Below, one piece after another: positions 11,842-24,141 of a stretch of DNA of 64,000 nucleotides. A model generated the notes under the pieces. It did no database searches and was not told the origin of the DNA. It saw nothing but the letters and a program-made list of their open reading frames with translations. Each line of letters starts with the position of its first letter. Positions within the stretch are counted from its first letter, which is position 1. The stretch comes from Allomyces macrogynus ATCC 38327 (Eukaryota > Blastocladiomycota > Blastocladiomycetes > Blastocladiales > Blastocladiaceae), in assembly GCA_000151295.1 (NCBI GenBank), contig GG745356.1:549361-613360 (forward strand), in the 5' to 3' direction. Position numbers and translations under genes: made by a program.

Positions 11842-12023
11842 GGCCGGTTGAAGGCGGTGATCGTGGTTGCTGTCGTCGAGCACAGTGAGAGGATGGGGAA
11901 GGATGAGGAGCGACGGCGGTTGGTCGGCCGTTTGGTTGCTGATGTCGCGTCTGATCCCCAATCCGCTCCAAACCATTTCAAAGCCAACCCGATCGCTACA
12001 TAATGTTTACACTCGGCGCACCT

Positions 12024-12884
12024 TTACGCCGTCTCCATGCCAATCAACAACGCCGTCAAATCCGCCAACCGCGTCAAATCAGGCTTGCGCTCCACACTCT
12101 CATCGCGCGCCGGCGGGTGCAACACGCCACCCTCCCCCACCGTCCAGTGGTACTCGCCCACCAACTCCTCTGCCGTGGCCACCCCCGCCAAACTCTCGGC
12201 ACGGACTGCCGCATACGCCGTGGCCACACGCGCCACCACCCGGTCACGAACCATGGCGCGTGCGCCACGCGCGACTTGCGCGAGACTCGGGTCGGACACG
12301 TCGTCGGCGACCGTTTGCAGCGAGGCCAAACCGGCTGCGTACTGGTGTGCGCGGAGGGACTCGTAGGCGGCGGCAATGGGCGCGGGGAGCGTGTAGTTGG
12401 CTTGTCCGGCGCGGCGTTGGACGTGCAGGGCCGAGGCGCTGAATACGGTGGAGGAAGTGCGTCAGATGCTGCGATCGCAGGTGCGTTGGTGATATGAAAT
12501 ACGCACAGGTCGCCCTCGGCCAAGTGCAGCACGGAGAGCACCGCGTACCACGCCGCGGGAGGCGGCGCAACGTGTCGTTCCAGATGCTACTCGCGCATCA
12601 AAGCGTCAGGAACACGCACACGGATGCGGATCAGTGTCATGAAGACGCGGTACCTCCACCTCCACCTCCTCGGCTCGCGCCACGGCCGCACTCAAGTCGC
12701 GCGCGTCCAGCGCAGCAATCACTTCACCCATGGCGCCGGCAAGGTCGGCCGACGGCTGGGTCGATGCGGATGCTGCTGCAGATGCTGGTGCCGGGATTGC
12801 TGTCGCAGGCGCGTCCAACGCGTCGCTCGAGGTCGCAGCATCCGCGGTGGTCGGATTGGCTTTCTTGGGGCTTGGCGGGGCCAT
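12024..12884 (-). CDS. COP9 signalosome subunit 8 (CSN8), PCI protein
   Basis: Three exons join in frame: 12884-12654, 12586-12507 and 12438-12024, giving 241 residues. The introns start GTACCG and GTGCGT. The second junction creates LHLAEGDLASALHVQRR, which lines up with the LxxxDxxxARxLWKR segment of animal CSN8. Downstream, the short PCI fold is recognisable: AAYESLRAHQYAAGL, a basic helix (ARGARAMVRDRVVARV), TAEELVGEYHW, and a final LTRLADLTALL matching the LTDYVAFLE end of the family. The N-terminal ~60 residues are Ala, Pro and Ser rich. CSN8 is a small subunit of the complex that removes Nedd8 from cullins. The next gene, TIM17, is divergent with 731 bp between start codons. eIF3k and Rpn12 share this fold, but the length and C-terminus favour CSN8. 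Confidence 0.75.
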
Positions 12885-13615
12885 GATAGATTGCAGTGCG
12901 TCGTGGTCGCGGTCTCTTTGCTGGTCGTGGTGTGGAGCGCGTCTCAGCGCGTCGTTGTCGACGGTTTCGTGCCAACTGAGTCGAACGAGCGTGCCGGAGC
13001 GCCGTGCGGTAGAAACGCACGTGCTCACGACCAGCAAGCGTCCGGGCTCTGCCTGCGGTGGGGGGTGGTCACGCGCCCTCACGCCGCTTGATCACCGCCG
13101 AACTACTGCTTCTTGTCACAAACGGCAACCGACCATCGCAAATCATCACAAATCGGCCAACATCACAACGACGACCACCATCCCCACCTTGGACCACGCT
13201 GCAAGCGACTAGCAACTGCTTGCAGACGATCAAGAACCGCTGCATCTGCACCGCGAGCCGCTCAGCTGCCCGCCAATCCGCCAACTGTCCGTACCAGGAA
13301 CCCGTTACCGACCAGTTTGGCATTATCGACCGTGAGGCCGCAACGAAGTTGGCACGGGAGCATCCAAGTGCTTGAACGAGGCCACGGCATGCGTGCGCAC
13401 GCCGGGCTCGTCGTGGTCGAAGACGACACCGCTGCGGGCCTCTCACGGTCCCGCTGGCCGCACTCGCTTCTCGTGCCCAACCCCAGCGCCCCGGTCAAGC
13501 GACCAAGCATCTCAACCAGCCCCGCAGAACGCTGACTGAATCGCGTGCCGACTCCGCCAATGCACTCGACCTTGTAGACCGCGACCCGCCGCACCTCTTC
13601 TCTTGACCCTTCACG
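12885..13615. promoter_or_regulatory. Divergent upstream region of CSN8 and TIM17
   Basis: This is a 731-bp spacer between two divergent start codons. I see no other gene. By position it must hold both promoters, but I cannot identify individual elements. Confidence 0.4.
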
Positions 13616-14253
13616 ATGCCGCACCACGACCGCATGCGCGATCCCTGGTGCGCACCCACTCTCCTCTCCTCCTCCCTCTCCTCCCGACCTCCGACCTCAC
13701 CACCGTCTCCCCGCTCCTTCATAGCCCATGGAACGTCCTCAACGACGCCGGCGGTGCCTTTGCCATGGGCGCGATTGGCGGCGGCATGTGGCACTTTGTC
13801 AAGGGCGCGCGCAATGCGCCACGTGGGGAGCGGTTCCCTGGCGCGATTTCGGCCATGAAGGCGCGCGCGCCCGTCCTTGGCGGTAACTTCGCCGTCTGGG
13901 GTACCCTGTTCTCGACGTTCGACTGCGCGTTTGCCGGGATCCGGCAAAAGGAGGACGCCTGGAACTCGATCATGTCGGGGACACTGACGGGCGGTGTTTT
14001 GGCGCTGCGGTGTGCGTGACTTGTCTCTTTTTGATTCGCGTAAGTTTGGATGCCGGCCTGACGCTGTGATTGCGACCATGTAGCCGGATGGAAGGCCGCA
14101 CTGATTTCGGCGACCGTCGGCGGTGTTTTGCTCGGTATGATCGAGGGCGCTGGCGTCGTCATGAACCGCATGAACGCCGACGCGTTCCGCCCGCAGGCGC
14201 CGCTGTTGCCGCCAGAGTTGCAGCAGCAGGCCGGGATGCAGCCGTCGGCCTAG
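13616..14253 (+). CDS. TIM17, inner-membrane protein translocase subunit
   Basis: Exons 13616-13647, 13725-14011 and 14084-14253 join in frame to 162 residues. The first junction makes [19 protein letters not shown] and the second makes [13 protein letters not shown]. Both match the Tim17 family closely (RDPCPxxxxNDxGxAFxMG; LAxRSG). Also present are [31 protein letters not shown] and STFDCA. Four hydrophobic spans are expected, with Gly-rich faces. Tim17 forms, with Tim23 and Tim50, the presequence translocase that imports mitochondrial matrix proteins. The conserved N-terminal Cys of the RDPC segment, known in yeast Tim17 to form a structural disulfide, is created by the first splice, so the short first exon is essential. 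Donors are GTGCGC and GTGCGT. Confidence 0.95.
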
Positions 14254-15169
14254 ACGGTGGTTGCGTTGGCGTTTGATCGTTTCTCTCGTATTTCGTACCA
14301 TAGTGTTTCGTTTTTGGTTCTTGGTTTGTGGTTTGGGGTTTGGTTCGGCTTGGGTTGGCACATCGGCGGGACCCGCGTCGCGAGGATGGAGGGTCTGGCC
14401 TTGTATACACGTTCCATGATAGTGGCAGGGAGCGTTGCATGGTTGGCGTTGGATGGCGTGGCTGAGCGTGAGGAACGCCAGCGTAGGCCTGGCGAAGACA
14501 GATCCAAACGGTGGTGCTCGGCCATTATGAAGTTGACAAATTTGTGAACGATAGCTCCCACGATTTGCTGCATAGCACCATCCAGCAGCGCCCAGCACCC
14601 ATGATGTTCGACAACCACAACCCGCTTACAACTCGCTGCATCCGAACAAATGGACCACACGCACGAAATTACCACGGCGTGCTCGACACGCGTCTGGCCG
14701 AGCGGCGCGATCAATTTGATCAATCGAAATCCCAACATGATCAACAACGATCGGCGGCCCTGTTTTCTGCGTCGCTCGAGCCGAGCGGACACTTAGGTCG
14801 CTAGGACAACGACTGCGCCGTGGTTTACGTGCGCGACGACGTGGAGGGAACGGGGGTTGCGTGCGCGAAGTCCGGCCGTCCACGCCGTGCTCGGTCCCAC
14901 GGGTCATCATCATCCAGTTCTCGAGTGCACGGTCATTTTGCTTCCGGTCGCTGCTCAAGCTGTGTCGCTGCTCGACGTTCCCAAGCCGAGGACGGCGCTC
15001 GCTCTCTTTTTTCGGCACGCGATTGGCATCCATCGCGCTCCCGTGGGCTCGCTCCAGCTCTTGACAGCGACGACCAAGTCGCCACCAGCACAATCGCAAG
15101 ATCGGGCCAGCACAACTCGACCGACCTCCGGCCACGAGCACCGACCATCCACGACCACCTCAACCAACC
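14254..15169. other. No gene recognised
   Basis: This is the spacer between TIM17 and the AAA ATPase, both on the plus strand. There is G/T-rich simple sequence at about 14290-14360 and no open frame with recognisable content. It should hold the TIM17 3' end and the AAA ATPase promoter. Confidence 0.4.
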
Positions 15170-17878
15170 ATGCCGACCTCCACCCGCGCCAGCATTTCCG
15201 CTGGGACCGCGGCCGCGGCGCTCGCCGCGACCCTCGTCACCCTGACCGCGCTCGCCATTGCCATACGCGCCGCGTCCGCGTCACGGCGCGCTCCCACCGA
15301 CGAGATGGACACGCTCTTCGATTCGTTGGTGAAAACGGACGAAAAGGAGGAGGAGGACAAGGACGAGATGCTCGACCGTGACGTGGACGACGGGTCCGAC
15401 TCGGACTGGGATTTCGAGTCGAGTAAAGTCAAGGAGGCCGATACGTATCGCCGGCCGTGGTCGGATCACGACGATGACGACGAGGAGGAGGGGGAGAAGG
15501 ATGCGGGTGGCGCGGGGGAGGCCGTGAAGGGTGTAGAGACGAGGAAGGAAGGAGACGGCGTCGGTGCGGCAGGAGGAGATGATACAGACCCGCCGTGCTA
15601 TGCGGAGATTGAGGAAGTGTGGGGTACGTTTGCTCTTTCTCTCGCGTACAAGCGGTGTACTCTCATTTCTCGCTCATTATCGTACCGCTCGCCCCCTGTC
15701 CTCCACCCACCCACTAGACCGGTCCGCGTACCGCTACGTGCGCGTGAAACGCAAATCCAAGCCAGACGCGACCGCCAAATCCGCCAAGTCCAAGGCGTTC
15801 TACGTGCACCGTCGGCACGTCGTCACGCATGGCGAGTCGGATCTCAAGGTCAACATCCGGATCGAAATGCAGGACATGGCGCGCGTCTTGCAGACCATCA
15901 TTCCGACCGAGGACAAGTTGTACGACTCGACGCCGTTCGTCTCGGCGCGCGATCTCTACGCGAAGATTTGTAAGATCGAGACATGGGTCGTGGAACACGC
16001 CGAGGAGGCGAAATTCGCCGCAGGGAAGGTGGAGGCGGCCAAGCGCGAGGAGGAGGAGATGAAGATGGCGGTGGAAGGCGACGGCAAGAGCATGGGGACG
16101 ACCAAGGACGGTGCCGCGGATCCACCCGCCGCCGCTGACGCATCAAAGTCGACCAGCACCATCGCCGCGATCGCGGCCAAGCCGTCCACGGACCCCGCCG
16201 ACGTCGTCGCCACGCACCGCGCGATCCGTCACCTCACCACCTTCCTGCGCACCGAATTCGCCGAATTGCAGTCAAAATTCGACCGACTGATCGCGCAAGG
16301 TCTCATCACCTACGACTTACTCTGGATGCTCATCCAAGCCGGCGGCATCGCGTTCGGCCACGACGCCGTCTACGACCGGATCCAGGCCTTACGCGTTGCG
16401 CGCGTACGCTACGTGATCCCCGCCGCCAAGGACGAGACGCCCTACTTCCACATCACGGGCACGACGATCGAGTGGTCGGGAACGCGTTTTTTCCCGTTGA
16501 CCGTGCAGCGCGCGATCGTCAAGTTTTCGGGCGCGCGGCCGTTGGCGGAGCTCGCGCTCCGGCCGATCGCGCAAATGCCCGAGGCGACGCGGGTGCAGCT
16601 CGTGGAACGCGGGAAGATGCTCGAGGTGCACGCGGGGCTCAAGTACGTTGAGTATGACGGGCCGCTGATTGTGCGGCAGGGTCATGGCGGGCAGCAGAGG
16701 ATTATCAAGGTGCCAGTCGCGTCGAGGATCATGGTGGACCGAGTGTCGTTTGAGCGGCAGAACCCCGACTACGATGTCAAGCGGCCGAACACGATGGCGT
16801 TGAACGATATGGGCGTGGACGTGACGGCCGGCGCCGATGGGCTCGCGCTCGTCGCGCCGTTTACCGACGACGAGTACCTGATCATGTGCCCGCAGGTGTA
16901 CGGCTACTCGTTTGGCAAGAAGGCGTGGGGCGAGATGTTGGTCGAGCTCGTGAAGCCGATCGAGTTTGCGTTCAACGCCTACAACCAGCTCGTGCTCGAC
17001 CCGGCGACCAAGGACTTGGTGCTCGGGCTCGTCGAGTCGCACGGCAAGTTGCACGCTGATGTGATCCAGGGCAAGGGCCGCGGGCTCATTTTCCTGCTCC
17101 ATGGTCGCCCGGGCCAGGGCAAGACGCTCACGGCCGAAGTGATTGCCGAGCACTTGCAGCGGCCGCTGATTTCGATGGGCGCGGGCGAACTTGGGACGAC
17201 CGCCGACCAGCTCGAAGGCCGATTGCAGGACCTGCTGACGTTGGCCGAGACGTGGGACGCAGTGCTGCTGCTCGACGAGGCCGACGTGTTCATGGAGCGT
17301 CGCTCGACGCACGAAATGCATCGCAACGCGTGTGGTACGTTTATTCCCTGCTCGACCACAATCCCACGGTCCATCACTTACTCCTCCACCGGTTCCAACC
17401 CATAGTCTCCGTCTTCCTCCGCCTGCTCGAGCGGTACCAAGGCATACTGTTTCTCACAACCAACCGCGTCGGCACCTTCGACGAAGCCTTCCACTCGCGC
17501 GTCTCGCTCGCGCTGCGGTTCGCCGATATGGACGCGACGGCCCGACGTACGGTCTGGGCCCAGGCCCTCGACCGGCTCGCCGCGCACGACACGCACGCCG
17601 CCGGTTGGCGCGACCGGATCGACGTCGCGAAACTCGCGCAGATTCCATTCAACGGGCGGCGGATTAACGGGATCGTGCGTACGGCACACGCACTCGCGTT
17701 GCGCGACAAGGTGCCGGTCGACGACGCGCATATTGATGTTGTGATTCAGCGATTGCGGACGTTTGATGAGGACGTACGGCATGGAAAGGATCCGGTGGAG
17801 GCGGGGGTGTACAGGGCGAAAGGGGACGATGCGGGTGCCGATTATGCGGATGCGGCCAGGGCCGCGATGTATATGTAG
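15170..17878 (+). CDS. Membrane-anchored AAA ATPase of the fungal DUF7025 type
   Basis: Exons 15170-15623, 15718-17334 and 17406-17878 join in frame to 847 residues (both donors GTACGT). Order of parts: an Ala-rich hydrophobic segment at about residues 10-35 (one membrane span or import signal), a strongly acidic stretch to about 150, and a long middle region with YRYVRVKRK, YVHRRH and EMQDMARVL of the type found before many fungal AAA domains. The AAA domain follows, with Walker A GRPGQGKT (about 613-620), Walker B LLLDEADVF (about 667-675), VFLRLLERYQGILFLTTNRV, and the arginine-finger region HSRVSLALRF. The second splice joins HRNAC to VSVFLRLLERYQGI, typical of this family. These ATPases are widespread in fungi but their substrates are mostly unknown. 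I assign no pathway. Confidence 0.85.
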
Positions 17879-19121
17879 GACGTTTGTGAATGAGAGTGCG
17901 GGTTGGTGGAGACTGGTTGTCGAGAGGAGTATTTTGGCTTGACATGCCCACCCACGCGACTTGGGTTGGCAAACGGATCGATCTGTCTCGCTGGTTTGCA
18001 CGTCTCACCCCAAGTCATCTCAACTGCACTTCAACTGGTCGATAAGCAAATTTGACGTCGCAGCTGGCGACCCCATCGCTCCCATCGACACGATAGAACG
18101 CTCCAGGAATTCGAGCACTTACAGCAAAGAACCGCACTACTCTCGGATCGCTGTTCTTGGGCCTCCGCGCCCACGATCCGCACCCAATACTCGCTGGCCG
18201 CCTGCTCGCCACGCTTGATCATCCTCAGTTTGACTGGACCTCGACCCCCAGCACGCGTGGAATCTGTCAACGACGCTCATTGTGCCGCTCTCGCCGCATC
18301 GCAAACGACCAAGTTTCTCTCTGTAATTCGCGACTTGAACTTGACGGTGACTACCGACGCGCCATTTCTTGGGCATCGATCGCCCTCTATTCTCACACCA
18401 TTAATTGGCGATTCACGCTTACTACATCTTCGCAAGACTGGACCCGGGCCATGGTTGACAGGTTCACAGACGCTCGACCTGGAAACGCTGACCCTGTGGG
18501 CGGAATGCGCTGACAATGGGCCCCAGTTCTGCTCACGATGTAACACAACCAGTCAAACAGCGAACAAGAATGACTTCCACTTCTCTTTAGCGCTCACGGG
18601 CGTAAAAGGTTGATACTTATGGACAAGAGAAGCAGCAAGAGCAAACCCACGACCCCGAGTCGAAATCTGACGTGTTGGGCACTTGCATTTAAATGGGAGC
18701 CAGAGCTGAGTAGGAGTTATCCCACCACGAGCAAATCACATAGATGAAACGAATCACTTCCACTTCTCTTTGGCGCCCATGGGCGCAAACGGTTGATAAT
18801 TATGTACAAGAGACGCAAAATGGGCAAACGGCCCATCACCAACGCTCTGCTCCTCGTCCGGCGACCCAATCTACGCGACGGTGACTGGTCGCGCCATCGA
18901 ATCGCGAACCGCGAGCGCAATGAACACGAACAACTTCAACACGGCAAACTCTCGAGTTCCTCGTTGACCGGCGGAACCAGTCCATCCTCGGCGGGCACGC
19001 GTGCGCGCGCGCGCGATCCTGACGCCAGGCCGGCCCGGCGTATCCTTCCTCGTTCCTCGTTGGTCCGTCACGCTGCAACGACGACGACGACGCGTCGGCA
19101 CACCGTTTCGCACTCGCGCGC
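17879..19121. other. Intergenic, contains a diverged direct repeat
   Basis: I see no gene with recognisable content. The stretch holds two copies of a 60-bp element at 18571-18630 and 18754-18813 (listed separately), and a GCGCGC-rich patch near 19003-19015. Confidence 0.45.
18571..18813 (+). repeat. 60-bp direct repeat, two copies about 123 bp apart
   Basis: Copy 1 (18571-18630) and copy 2 (18754-18813) share CTTCCACTTCTCTTT and GGTTGAT blocks and differ at about 8 of 60 positions by eye. Both contain a TTGATA..TTATG core. This may be an old duplicated insertion or a non-coding element. Confidence 0.65.
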
Positions 19122-19685
19122 TTAGTCGTCGTCATGCGTGACCTCGGCGTCCGGGTGCTTCCACTTGGCCATCGTCACCCACGTCATGGCCTCCTCGTCG
19201 CGCTCGGCCTTGACCGCGAGCTCGGCCGCCTCCGCTTCACCCACAAAGCTCGCGAGCGGGACCGGCACTTTGCGCACAGGCGCCGCATACATGTTCCTCC
19301 TCTCTTCAACCCACGCGTCCCACTCGGCCTTCCCCTCGTCCAAAATCGCGTCCACGCCCTTGTGCGCCTCGGCCAGCGCACGCGCATCACGTTCGGCCCA
19401 TTTCCGCGCGTCGTCGGGCGTGATTTTCCCGGCCTGAAGAGCTTGCGCGCGCTGCCGCGCGCGGTCGCGGCCCGTTGCCGCCAAGTGTGCGTGGAAGGCC
19501 GCAAGCTGCGCGTTCTGTTTGGCCGCGTGCACTTCTTCGAGGTACCGCAACTCGGTCGAGATGTTGTGCCGCGCGTACATGGGCGTCGCGGAGAGCGCGC
19601 ACGCGACGGCGAGCGTGAAGGCGAGCGTCGCTGGGTGCCGTTGGAGGCGCAGGAACGTGGAGAGTGGGGACGTCGCGGCGGACAT
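19122..19685 (-). CDS. Small Ala-rich single-span protein, function unknown
   Basis: A single-exon frame of 187 residues starts at ATG 19685 and ends in an acidic HDDD tail at 19122. After about 17 residues (MSAATSPLSTFLRLQRH) comes one hydrophobic segment (ATLAFTLAVACALSATPMY), then a long Ala, Arg and Glu rich helical region (KQNAQLAAFHAHLAATGR, ARKWAERDARALAEAHKG) likely to be coiled coil. The basic, hydroxylated N-terminus followed by one span would fit a mitochondrial inner-membrane or ER-anchored protein, but I recognise no family. The longer upstream frame is discarded because it is low complexity. It is divergent from SLS1, a mitochondrial gene, which is weak circumstantial support for a mitochondrial role. 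Confidence 0.55.
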   Translation of the reverse strand: MSAATSPLSTFLRLQRHPATLAFTLAVACALSATPMYARHNISTELRYLEEVHAAKQNAQLAAFHAHLAATGRDRARQRAQALQAGKITPDDARKWAERDARALAEAHKGVDAILDEGKAEWDAWVEERRNMYAAPVRKVPVPLASFVGEAEAAELAVKAERDEEAMTWVTMAKWKHPDAEVTHDDD

Positions 19686-20730
19686 TGTGGTTGGTGGTCG
19701 GCGGAGGCGGTGGTTGGAGGTGCGATGGATGGATGGATGGATGGTGGTCGGTCGCGTCGAGCGTGGTTTTCCTCGTTCCTCGTCGTTGTTCCGCGTTTCG
19801 TCTTGGTAGCGAGAGCGAGCGCGGATGCAACGGAGCGCGTTTGGAGAGAAGAGAGTCTTGGCGAGCGAGCGGCCACAACGAGGCGCGCGAGTCGCGTGGG
19901 AAGCGGGCGGGGCCAGACGACAGCAAGCGCGCGTCGGTTCGCTTGCAGGAACAGTTGGCCGTGTGAGACGCGAGAAACTGGGGCCTGCTTGCGTGCAGGA
20001 ACAGAGAGTTGAAGCAGGATCGCTCAAGATAATTCGAGATGAGACCCCCCCCGCGGACGCGGGGGCCTTGCAGCTCTTTGTACTCGACAATGGATGGTCG
20101 CGCGCGTTCACGACGACTACATTGTGGCCGAGTGTTGATGGTGGTCGACAGCGGCAACCGACAAGATGCACAACGTTATCGAAAGGGTCCCGGTCCCCTT
20201 TAATCGTTGGTCGGCAGGGTCAAGGGCTGGAGTGAAAGGGACGAGCGAGATCAACTCGGCGAAGGTCGGCGTGCGACCACCCATCGAACCCGGCCGGCCG
20301 TCGCTCATCGCCGGGCCAACAGGGCGGCCGGCAGGGCGTCGGGACGCGTCGGTCGTTGTTGGCGAGAAGACGCGGTCGAAAGGGCCGCACGCCGGTGGTT
20401 GCGCCACTTGGCAAGCTGCACGCCGTCAGCCTGATGCGAACCACGTCATTGCGAGGGAGTGTCTCGCGTCCCGCACCCGGGCGAACGGCCAGGCCGCATG
20501 CCACGTGTGTGCACGCGCCCGCGTCAACAAACGGCCGCACCGCGCCGCACCGCCAGTGCTGCCCGTGGATCACCGTGGATCCGGCCACATCATGGCACGC
20601 CAGATTCGATCGCAAGGACTGCACAACCAGCGGCATCAACACCACCAACCGTCAACACGGCACGACACGCGGTGCGGCCTGCGGCACCAGCACCACCACG
20701 TCGACCAATTGAACCGCGGGCTCTCCCCCC
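19686..20730. promoter_or_regulatory. Divergent upstream region of the small membrane protein and SLS1
   Basis: This is a 1,045-bp spacer between two divergent starts. It contains a five-unit ATGG microsatellite at 19725-19744, close to the minus-strand start codon. I see no further gene. Confidence 0.35.
19725..19744. repeat. ATGG tetranucleotide microsatellite
   Basis: Five perfect ATGG units lie about 40 bp upstream of the small membrane protein's start codon. Confidence 0.9.
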
Positions 20731-23500
20731 ATGTATCGCGCTCTGGCCGCCAGCCTCGCGCGCACGCGTCCAGCAAGACCGTCAATCCCGCTCCGCCATG
20801 GCCCGCCACGACTTTGCGCCGCCTGCGCACCGATCACGCCGCTCCAGCACCGCCCCTTCGTCTCCGCGACACGTCCTGCGCTCGGCAACCCGCCACGGCG
20901 CCCGCGCACGCTTTTGAGCATGCCCGGGTCCGAGCCCTCTGCGCCCAGCACGAACCTGCTCGCGTTTGCCGACTTTGAGCTCAACGAAATGGCCGTGTCG
21001 AGCGACTCGATCGACTCGCTGCGTCCCAAATCCGCACGGATCGCGGCGACCATGACCGACGTCCAAGTCGCGCGGCTACTGCAACAACTCGATTCGGGGT
21101 TCACGAAACCGCAAATGGTCGGGTACCTGAGCAAGAACGCGACCAACGACGTGATTAACGCGTGGTTGCCCGCGGGCACCTACTTGTCGGCAAAGACCAC
21201 CATCAAAAAGCCGAAATTGCGCGACGCGATCGTGTTTGGCGTCTGGGCGGTGCGGCACCCGACCAAGGGAGCCCCTGTGCCGGCAGCGGTGCCAAAGGAG
21301 GCGGAGGCGGAGACGTTGGCGGTCGCGGCGCCTACCAACGAGACCGATCGCGACTTGGTCATTGAGCGCGTGCTCGCGATCCCGGACCACGTCCATGGCC
21401 GACTCGATGTGCCGTGTACTGATCGCGACCTGTTCTTCATTCACGGGCATGGCGAGACGGCGCGGTCGTTGATGTTGCGGCATAATGTCGCGCTGCACTT
21501 GGATACGGACGAGCTGAAAGTCACGATTGTTGGTGACGGGCGCGATAACAAGAAGGCGGTCGTGAATTTGCGGCAATTGCTGGTACGTCCGCCGTCGTCG
21601 TTTGGCTTGTTTCGATCCGAGATGTCTCACTCGTCGTCATATCTCTAGCATTACAAGGAGGCCTTGATCGCGATCCCGCTCGAGGCCAAGCAGTCGCACA
21701 AGTACTACCTGATGGCGCACCGACTTATTGGCAAGATCATGCGGCAATGCAACGTCTACATTGAAGAGCACGGCGATAAGCTGCACGTCACGTCGACCTC
21801 GCTCGTCAACCTGTCGGCAGCCAAGCAACTGTTGCGGAGTACCTGGGACCTGTTCCAGGATACGCGATGGCACGTGGTCGCGGCCTTGGAACCGCCGAGC
21901 GCCGTCGAGGCGCGGTACGCGCTCTTGCCGCTCGCCGACCCGCACTGGACGGACAATAAGCTGTTTGACGGCGTGCCGTGCTGGCGGTTCGCGCCGGTGT
22001 CGAGGCTGGTGCGTGTGTCTGGAGTTGCGAGTTTCGTGCGGCTGTCATTTCCTACCCACAAAGCGACGGATTGAATCTAGCCCCTGCAGTTCCCTGACGA
22101 CGCCGACTTCACGCGACACGTACTCGTCGCGCCCCCGCCGGCAGTTGCAGCGTACGCCCCTAATCCTCCCCGCTCATCCTTTTCTCTCGTGTCTCATATC
22201 ACCCACCCTCCTCTGCTTCCGCTAGCCCACCACGCACCTCACCCCGCACCGACCTGCGCACCGCGTACCCCGCGCACCACGCAACGCTCGTGCACTATCT
22301 GTCCCGACTCACCACGCAATCGAGCACTTCGCTCCCGCGCATCGACCTCGAAACGAGTTTCGGCACCTTGGCCTTTTTCACGCCCGACGACGTGGGCCCG
22401 GCCGCGTCCTCCTCCACGTCGACCGACGATACCTTGCCGACCCTCTTCTCCGCCCCCGTCAAGGACGCCGTGCCCGTGCCCGACATCCAGGCGTGGCTGC
22501 TCGACGCGCGGCCGGAACCGCGGTACGTGCCCACCGCGCGCCGGGTCTTGGATTGGCGCCCGACAGCCGAGGAACTGGATGCGGATCGGCACGCGGCGCT
22601 CGCGCGGGCGAATGCGGTCAAGCAGGCCAAGAAGAAGGGGAAGAAGAGCAAAAATGCTGCCGTGGTCGCACCCGTGGACGATAGCGTGGATGTGGGCAAC
22701 CGGAAACGGCGCTGGCGGCTGGTCTATTCGACCGACGCGACCGATGGGGGGAATGGGGAGAAATTGGATGTACCCGGGAAGGCCGAGATTGTGGTCGACT
22801 TGCGCGGGCCACGGAGTGCGGGGGCCGAGTCGGTGCGTGCACAAGGTGCGTCAGACATGGTGGCACTGAGCGGTGTGTATCCATGGCGCGCGGACTGATT
22901 GGTTGGGATGGCGTGCAGGACATGGACTGACAATGGGGGTTGTTGTGGTTGTACAGAGAGCGGATTGCGCATTGAGTCGGTTGAGCAGCGGCAGGTGGTG
23001 TTGACGGTGGATACGATGGATTTGGAGCGGTTCGTTTTGCCTTCCTTGACATTTTCCACCCGGTTGGAGGCTCGAAAACTGACGTTTTCCCGGTGACCAA
23101 TAGCGGCACGACCCTGCGCACCAACGCCATTGTGCGCACCACCGTCCCCGACGACTTCCGCACGTTTTACGAGCAGTACATGGTCCCGGCCATGGTCGTC
23201 TCCAACGAACGCGTCTTTGCGCCCGCATCGTTCCTCTACGGGGCCCGCGAATACACGATCAAGTGGGCGGGACGCGTTGTCGCCGAGACGGAACAGGCCG
23301 AGGATGTGGTCGAGGTCGAACACGCGTATGCGCAGGCAAATGACGGGATCGAGGCCGCGTGGACCGCCGCGGTCGCGCGCGATGTGGAACCCACGTGGGT
23401 CATGGAGGAGAGTAGGTGGGCGGCCATGGTGAGGGCGGCGCGTGGCGAATACGTGGGGGAAGGGGAGGAGGGCGTCGATGAAGGGCCGCGATCATCATGA
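20731..23500 (+). CDS. SLS1-like mitochondrial inner-membrane regulator
   Basis: Six exons join in frame to 790 residues: 20731-21582, 21649-22008, 22081-22151, 22226-22845, 22957-23029 and 23104-23500. Donors are GTACGT, GTGCGT, GTACGC, GTGCGT and GTTCGT. The N-terminus is Arg, Ser and Ala rich without acids (MYRALAASLARTRPARPS), typical of a mitochondrial presequence. Next comes a SAP-like helix pair ending in KPKLRDAIVFGVWAV, as in the N-terminal SLS1 domain. Two KH-like segments follow (MLRHNVALHLDTDELKVTIV; RLIGKIMRQCNVYIEEH), then a C-terminal domain with RTTVPDDFRTFYEQYM. In yeast, Sls1 sits in the inner membrane and couples mitochondrial transcription to translation. I infer the same role. 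Exon 5 is only 73 nt, and its donor GTTCGT is the least usual in the model. Confidence 0.8.
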
Positions 23501-24015
23501 GCGGCTGTGGGCCCCCTGGGCCAGGTAACTTTCGTTTTATTTTGGCGTGGATTTTGACATTTTGAGCCGTGCTGGGCCTCCGGAGCCTTCGTGGTTCGTG
23601 GTCTCAGCGTCGCACCGCACTGCGAGACAGGCACAATGCCCACGGGAAATCGAGGACCCTTCCTCGTCCAAGTCCGAATCCGGCTCTGGCCGCAACGCAA
23701 TCTGTCCCCGTCAGCGTGGTCGCCGCGCCAGGGAGGCCGATACCGCACTCTCGCTCTCCACCCGCAATCTGGCGGCCGCGACCGACGCTGCAAGCTGCAA
23801 CCTCGTCCAGCTCGAGTCACGGTCAAGTCGAGCTCCTCTGCCGTGCTGCTGCAATCTGCCAGAACGGAACCGACGACGACTCCAAGACCAAGTGCCAAGG
23901 CCGGGTCCATCCCGCGACCCGCATCGCAGCCAAGCTTGTGTGCCACCATCCCGCACCGTTGACCTGTCGATCCGTCCCCGCCCTCGTCGCTTCGGCGCGC
24001 AAAAGTTCCGCCACA

Positions 24016-24141
24016 ATGGCATGGTCGCTCGTCACGATGCTCGCCGACATGGCCGTTGCATTGTGTATTATCGCGGGTGGATCAATCTTGCTCGCGCTGT
24101 TCGCCGTCGTCTTTCTCGTGTGGGTCTACTCGTGGTCGTGA
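24016..24141 (+). CDS. Candidate 41-residue membrane microprotein or first exon
   Basis: This short frame opens with MAWSLVTMLADMAVALC and is almost entirely hydrophobic over 30 residues, ending in WVYSWS. An open stretch further on (about 24240-24364; KYPNAQLSLRPGPSVWFG and DPFLSFK) looks protein-like. It could be a second exon joined from a GT near 24121 to an AG near 24239, but the splice sites are weak. I do not recognise a family. A chance hydrophobic frame is possible. Confidence 0.3.
   Translation: MAWSLVTMLADMAVALCIIAGGSILLALFAVVFLVWVYSWS

Noticed and set aside
13495..14598. Minus-strand open frame of 367 codons
   Set aside because: Antisense to TIM17, whose three exons join perfectly; no recognisable content.
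16389..17321. Minus-strand open frame of 310 codons
   Set aside because: Antisense shadow of the AAA ATPase central exon; high-GC third positions keep it open.
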